A stretch of DNA of 53,969 nt from a virus: positions 1 through 53,969 of IMG/VR virus record IMGVR_UViG_3300018080_000224, one strand, 5' to 3'. A program made the translations under genes and the position numbers. The notes beneath the pieces are model-generated. The model did not search any database. It was not told the origin of the DNA and saw only the letters and a list, made by a program, of their open reading frames with translations. Shown here in pieces: positions 51,438 through 53,969 of the stretch (within the stretch, counting starts at the first letter, position 1; every line of letters begins with the position of its first letter).

Positions 51438-51751
51438 TACTTTTTCTTATTTTTTTTAGATTTCTTTTTAGATTCGCATTTTTCGGAACATTCTTCTGGA
51501 CAGTCGTCGTCACACTCTTCGCATTTCTCTTCAATTTCAACAGGTTTAGATGCTACTGGTTTCTCTACTAAAAGTTTATCTGGACTTTGTAAAAAACTTG
51601 TTTTGCACTTTTTGCCCATACACTTTTTAGGCTTTAAATCAGCCCATGAAGCTAGTATAGATGTCTGCCAGCCGCAATCTTTACATTTATAAACTATCCT
51701 TTGATTTTCTTTTATTCCGTATTTATAGCTTTTATCAGCCAAATTCTTCAT
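51437..51751 (-). CDS. Zinc-ribbon protein with Cys-rich acidic tail
   Basis: 104 aa. A ribbon, CKDC and CMGKKC (residues about 23-50), is followed by a second Cys/Glu-rich segment (CEECDDDCPEECSEKC) and a Lys tail. GAGGAG lies 4 bases before the ATG. It is the first gene of the late operon after the terminator hairpin, so it may control or be controlled with it. Function unknown. Confidence 0.55.
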   Translation of the reverse strand: MKNLADKSYKYGIKENQRIVYKCKDCGWQTSILASWADLKPKKCMGKKCKTSFLQSPDKLLVEKPVASKPVEIEEKCEECDDDCPEECSEKCESKKKSKKNKKK

Positions 51752-51774
51752 AAATCTCCTCGTAAGAAAAAGAA

Positions 51775-51810
51775 AAGGGAGGCTCCAAAATGGGTCGAGG
51801 AGCCTCCCTT
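51775..51810 (-). terminator. Intrinsic terminator at the start of the late operon
   Basis: A perfect 12-bp stem (AAGGGAGGCTCC with GGAGCCTCCCTT) and a 12-base loop are followed on the - strand by a T-rich run (TTCTTTTTCTT). It ends transcription from the 52003 gene about 24 bases before the first late gene, so late expression needs either readthrough or antitermination. Confidence 0.75.
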
Positions 51811-52002
51811 CAGAGGGTACTTTTAGGGAAAAGTATAACCATTATTAGTTTAAGCCTTACAGCTTCTTCTAATAATTGATCGGGACGCCGTATAAATATC
51901 TTAATTTTCCTATCCCGAAATTGAAATAATTAAGATATCCATAGGAAACTTGCTAGAGAAACTACATAAATCCTTTGTAGTAGGGTAGGAATTATTGTCA
52001 AT
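51811..52002 (-). promoter_or_regulatory. Non-coding leader with interleaved complementary blocks
   Basis: No gene. Complementary blocks are arranged in interleaved order: 51881-51885 with 51913-51917, 51896-51906 with 51928-51938 (11 bp), and 51906-51913 with 51941-51948 (8 bp). They cannot all pair at once in a simple nested fold, which suggests alternative structures. A 7-bp hairpin is at 51818-51835. Located between the 52003 gene and the terminator. Confidence 0.4.
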
Positions 52003-52293
52003 CTAACAAACGAAACCGTGAATACTGTCTTCAGGCATAATGCCCGTTAACATTGTATTCGGATCAAATACTGTCGCTAGTTGCCCGTGAGAGATTCTGT
52101 ACAGAAGTTTTAACTTCTTTCTAACACACTGTTTTTTAATAATATTAAGTTCTTGTGGTGTTGCGTAGTCTCCATCAGCATCAGGCAAGGCAACTACCTG
52201 TATTTTCCGAGTTTTTGCCACTGTTTCGTAAAAAAGCACCTCAAATTCTATATCTTGTTTGAGGCTCTTTAAATCTTTATATTTAGTAGTCAT
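52003..52293 (-). CDS. Hypothetical protein upstream of the late operon
   Basis: 96 aa. A helical start (YKDLKSLKQDIEFEVLFYE) and a basic middle (IIKKQCVRKKLKLLYRI) suggest binding to nucleic acid or protein. It has its own promoter and its transcript ends at the 51775-51810 terminator, so it is expressed separately and may be a regulator. Confidence 0.5.
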   Translation of the reverse strand: MTTKYKDLKSLKQDIEFEVLFYETVAKTRKIQVVALPDADGDYATPQELNIIKKQCVRKKLKLLYRISHGQLATVFDPNTMLTGIMPEDSIHGFVC

Positions 52294-52306
52294 CGTTCGC
52301 CCCCAC

Positions 52307-52350
52307 TTGACAAAAAACCCTCATAATATATTATGTATATCCTAAGTCAA
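52307..52350. promoter_or_regulatory. Symmetric face-to-face promoter pair with 14-bp palindrome
   Basis: On the - strand, TTGACT (52345-52350), 16 bases and TATTAT (52323-52328) serve the 52003 gene. On the + strand, TTGACA (52307-52312), 16 bases and TATTAT (52329-52334) would give a transcript antisense to the genes on the right. Both -10 boxes are inside the palindrome CATAATATATTATG (52322-52335), which may be an operator. Confidence 0.5.
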
Positions 52351-52397
52351 CTTTTTTCTACTAATTTTTATTGATTTTTTTATAAAAAGATTGGATT

Positions 52398-52679
52398 TTA
52401 TTCTTTGTAGAGAATTTCCCACCATTCATCTGTACTAATTTCTGAAAATTTTGAAAGAAAATTATAACTAAGATCTATACGAATTCCTGTTTCTAAATCA
52501 CTTAATTGATCTATAGGTTTTCCGTTCTTTACTTTTCGGTGGAATAAAAGCACTACTTCATATCCGTCAGGGTCTAAATTCTTTCTTCTAATCAATACTT
52601 TACACACTTTTACTATAGCTTCCTCGCTTGGAGTCCTAATATGCACTAAATCTCCAACTATATAAGGTCTATTAGCCAT
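52398..52679 (-). CDS. WxxILY-family small protein, member 6
   Basis: 93 aa. N-terminal IVGDLVHI is the G-D-x-[VI] motif of the family, and the end is EWWEILYKE. It overlaps the upstream member in ATGGCTAA. The Tyr codon here is TAC, so its motif does not create an ATG, and no family member follows. The beta-rich start suggests an SH3-like barrel; function unknown. Confidence 0.55.
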   Translation of the reverse strand: MANRPYIVGDLVHIRTPSEEAIVKVCKVLIRRKNLDPDGYEVVLLFHRKVKNGKPIDQLSDLETGIRIDLSYNFLSKFSEISTDEWWEILYKE

Positions 52680-52926
52680 ATAAAATGTCCCAAAACTCTG
52701 TTTTTGTTAGCTTTTTTACACTATGGTCGTTGAAATAACCTTTGGAATACAGCATGTCAGTAGAAATATTAACATGTTCATAGTCTAATTCTCTGGGACA
52801 ATACACAATTTTAGTATAAAAACTATCATATTTATTAGTACTATAGTTAAGTAGCTTTAATATTACATGAAATTTATGTTTTTCTGACACAACCTCAACA
52901 TAATCGCCTGGTTTAAATTTAGTCAT
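52672..52926 (-). CDS. WxxILY-family small protein, member 5
   Basis: 84 aa. FKPGDYVEVV at the start and EFWDILYG at the end. Both ends overlap neighbours: its ATG is in the upstream gene's last codons (ATGACTAA) and its own TAT GGC TAA contains the next ATG. There is no separate ribosome site, so translation by re-initiation is likely. Confidence 0.55.
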   Translation of the reverse strand: MTKFKPGDYVEVVSEKHKFHVILKLLNYSTNKYDSFYTKIVYCPRELDYEHVNISTDMLYSKGYFNDHSVKKLTKTEFWDILYG

Positions 52927-53206
52927 ACAGTAATTTTGTCCAATCCCTTTTGTCTTTACTTAACACATCAATTTCACTGTGGTTACTTAAATTATCAAAA
53001 CTTAGGAATGCTAACCTATCATCTGCAATATCATTTTCTATAAAAAATCCTTTATTTACGAGTATTTTAGCCTTAAAATAAGGATTAATTGCCCATTCTG
53101 GCTCAAAACTATAAGTTTCTGTGCCTACTACTTCAACAATTGCCCACGAGGACAAAGTCAGCGTCGAATCTAAACGAATGTAATTGCCGTCTCTAAACCA
53201 ATTCAT
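52919..53206 (-). CDS. WxxILY-family small protein, member 4, leaderless start
   Basis: 95 aa from ATG 53206. A GTG at 53221 is in frame but lies inside the promoter and disrupts the family start; from 53206 the protein reads MNWFRDGNYIRL, like FKPGDYVEV of its neighbours. The -10 box ends 6 bases before the ATG, so the mRNA would begin at or next to the start codon. The end is DWTKLLYD, with TAT GAC TAA overlapping the next gene. Confidence 0.6.
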   Translation of the reverse strand: MNWFRDGNYIRLDSTLTLSSWAIVEVVGTETYSFEPEWAINPYFKAKILVNKGFFIENDIADDRLAFLSFDNLSNHSEIDVLSKDKRDWTKLLYD

Positions 53207-53212
53207 ACTATA

Positions 53213-53241
53213 AGTATACACTATTTATATTTAAATGTCAA
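53213..53241 (-). promoter_or_regulatory. Strong sigma70-type promoter
   Basis: TTGACA (53236-53241), 17 bases, TATACT (53213-53218). It matches the consensus at 11 of 12 positions. It begins 5 bases after the T-run of the upstream terminator and points to the member-4 gene whose ATG lies at the expected transcription start. Confidence 0.75.
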
Positions 53242-53246
53242 GCTTT

Positions 53247-53340
53247 AAAAAAAATCGCCCAGGATAGCTTCTGAACTAACTGCGAAGCCCTAGGCCTGCT
53301 TCGCAAGCCCAGAGGCCGGCACAGGGCCAATAAATGGAAA
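53247..53340 (-). terminator. GC-rich compound terminator with alternative hairpin
   Basis: On the - strand, GCCTAGG (53289-53295) pairs with CCTGGGC (53257-53263) and GCTTC (53284-53288) with GAAGC (53267-53271), followed by eight T (53247-53254). An upstream alternative, GCGAAGC (53298-53304) with GCTTCGC (53282-53288), uses the same bases and would break the terminator. The region from 53281 to 53330 is much richer in GC than the genome around it. Confidence 0.65.
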
Positions 53341-53559
53341 TTAAGGGGTATTGTATTCTCGTCCGTAAAGTATTTGTGCCCATGTGGAAACCTCCTTCAA
53401 CTTCCCAATGGCCTTTGAGCACATCCCTATATCACTTTTACTTTTAATAGTAATAAATTCATAAGGAAAAGCACCTCTTTTATTAAATTTTCTATATATC
53501 ATAACTATTCCCAATTCGTCCTTATAAACCCTACCTATCTTTAACTCTTTAATTTCCAT
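53341..53559 (-). CDS. WxxILY-family small protein, member 3
   Basis: 72 aa, with ELKIGRVYKD at the start and TWAQILYGREYNTP at the end. The Tyr codon is TAC, so no ATG arises and the tail is extended by six residues; a terminator follows. Its own ATG lies in the TATGGA of the upstream gene. Confidence 0.55.
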   Translation of the reverse strand: MEIKELKIGRVYKDELGIVMIYRKFNKRGAFPYEFITIKSKSDIGMCSKAIGKLKEVSTWAQILYGREYNTP

Positions 53560-53785
53560 AAAGAATTTCAGCCCACTCCTTATCTTTTCCTACATAGATT
53601 CCATAACTATCTATAAAATGACAATCAATATCTGCAGTTCTACCAACCATAGAACTTAGACAATACGTTTCCTCTGTTGAAAACCAAGCATTTTCAGTAG
53701 TAATACCACTACCTATAATCCTAACTAAATAATTACTAGAATCCCAACTAATATAAATAATATCACCACTCTTAAACTTAGCCAT
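53549..53785 (-). CDS. WxxILY-family small protein, member 2
   Basis: 78 aa from ATG 53785, which has GGAGG 7 bases upstream. That GGAGG is made by the TGG AGG codons of member 1's C-terminal motif. FKSGDIIYISW at the start, EWAEILYGN at the end; the TATGGA supplies the next ATG. A longer frame from 53815 is less likely. Confidence 0.6.
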   Translation of the reverse strand: MAKFKSGDIIYISWDSSNYLVRIIGSGITTENAWFSTEETYCLSSMVGRTADIDCHFIDSYGIYVGKDKEWAEILYGN

Positions 53786-53936
53786 GCAGTAGCCTCCACA
53801 TCTCGGCTTCCTCACTTTTAGGGTCTAACTGTATAATTTGCTCACACCTCAAAGCACCAGAATCATAACTATTACAACTAGTTATTATTACTATTACTAC
53901 ATCTTTGTGTATTTCGATTATTATTGTCTTATCCAA
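53778..53936 (-). CDS. WxxILY-family small protein, member 1 (short, TTG start)
   Basis: 52 aa. TTG 53936 has AAGGA about 9 bases upstream and lies in the last codons of the gene before (TTGGATAA). The C-terminus is EMWRLLHG, and CAT GGC TAA contains the next gene's ATG. The N-terminal half (IIIEIHKDVVIVIITS) is beta-like but lacks the usual G-D motif, so this member is shortened or diverged. Confidence 0.5.
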   Translation of the reverse strand: MDKTIIIEIHKDVVIVIITSCNSYDSGALRCEQIIQLDPKSEEAEMWRLLHG

Positions 53937-53969
53937 AGTATAGTATCCTTGCTAGTTCTTGGTCTTCTA
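53929..53969 (-). CDS. WxxILY-family member, 3' end only
   Basis: The frame enters at the right edge and reads EDQELARILYFG before TAA. It keeps the hydrophobic [IL]LY-G ending, with Leu or Ala in place of the Trp. Its TTT GGA TAA contains the TTG start of the next gene. It shows that the array continues beyond the window. Confidence 0.45.
   Translation of the reverse strand, partial: EDQELARILYFG

Noticed and set aside
51891-51898. TATAAATA, the T4 late-promoter sequence, on the + strand
   Set aside because: No + strand gene follows, and the octamer is expected by chance in an AT-rich genome.
53218-53340. A tRNA gene in the GC-rich island
   Set aside because: There is no cloverleaf, T-loop GTTC pattern or acceptor stem; the stems fit a terminator and its alternative.
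1-53969. CRISPR arrays, insertion sequences or attachment sites
   Set aside because: No regularly spaced repeats, transposase or integrase reading frames, or terminal inverted repeats were seen.

Overview
The window is part of the genome of a tailed bacteriophage with a contractile tail (myovirus-like Caudoviricetes). It is AT-rich, with tightly packed genes, Shine-Dalgarno (SD) sites in front of most starts and a few sigma70-type promoters. The host cannot be named from this sequence. I see no tRNA, CRISPR array, integrase or host gene.

Layout. (1) 35-6526, + strand: about 20 small accessory genes, many exported or membrane-anchored. They include a membrane-tethered Holliday-junction-resolvase-related nuclease, a dNMP kinase like T4 gp1, a secreted subtilisin-like protease, a lipoprotein, zinc-ribbon proteins and a phage ABA-sandwich protein. 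(2) 6725-6760: a terminator closing the long leftward late operon. (3) 6789-51751, - strand: the virion module. In transcription order it holds a zinc-ribbon protein, putative TerS, TerL (with an intein), small head genes, portal (split by a group I intron), a scaffold-like protein, major capsid protein, head and structural genes, a patatin and possible lysis cluster, neck genes (with a free HNH homing endonuclease), sheath, three tail-tube paralogs, a tail assembly chaperone with a -1 frameshift, tape measure, hub, spike, gp25-like, baseplate J, tail-I-like, an 834-aa structural protein, the tail fibre, and small genes including a possible M15 peptidase. (4) 52003-53969, - strand: a regulatory and accessory zone with a tandem family of tiny paralogs, a compound terminator and strong promoters.

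The virion genes work together as one assembly line: terminase and portal package DNA into a scaffolded capsid, neck proteins join it to the tail, and the sheath, tube, tape measure and baseplate form the injection machine. I did not find a prohead protease.

Most notable points: (a) a tandem family of small proteins ending in W-x-x-[IL]-L-[YH]-G, where the end of that motif also supplies the start codon of the next gene; (b) two genes, the secreted protease and the 834-aa structural protein, that have no ordinary start codon and appear to start at ATT behind strong SD sites; (c) a portal-gene group I intron whose splice sites and P, Q, R and S elements can be placed to the base and which carries a consensus promoter for its own homing endonuclease; (d) a TerL intein between the Walker A Lys and Thr; (e) a T-TTT-TTC frameshift site in the tail chaperone gene; (f) a beta-rich module that recurs in several tail proteins.
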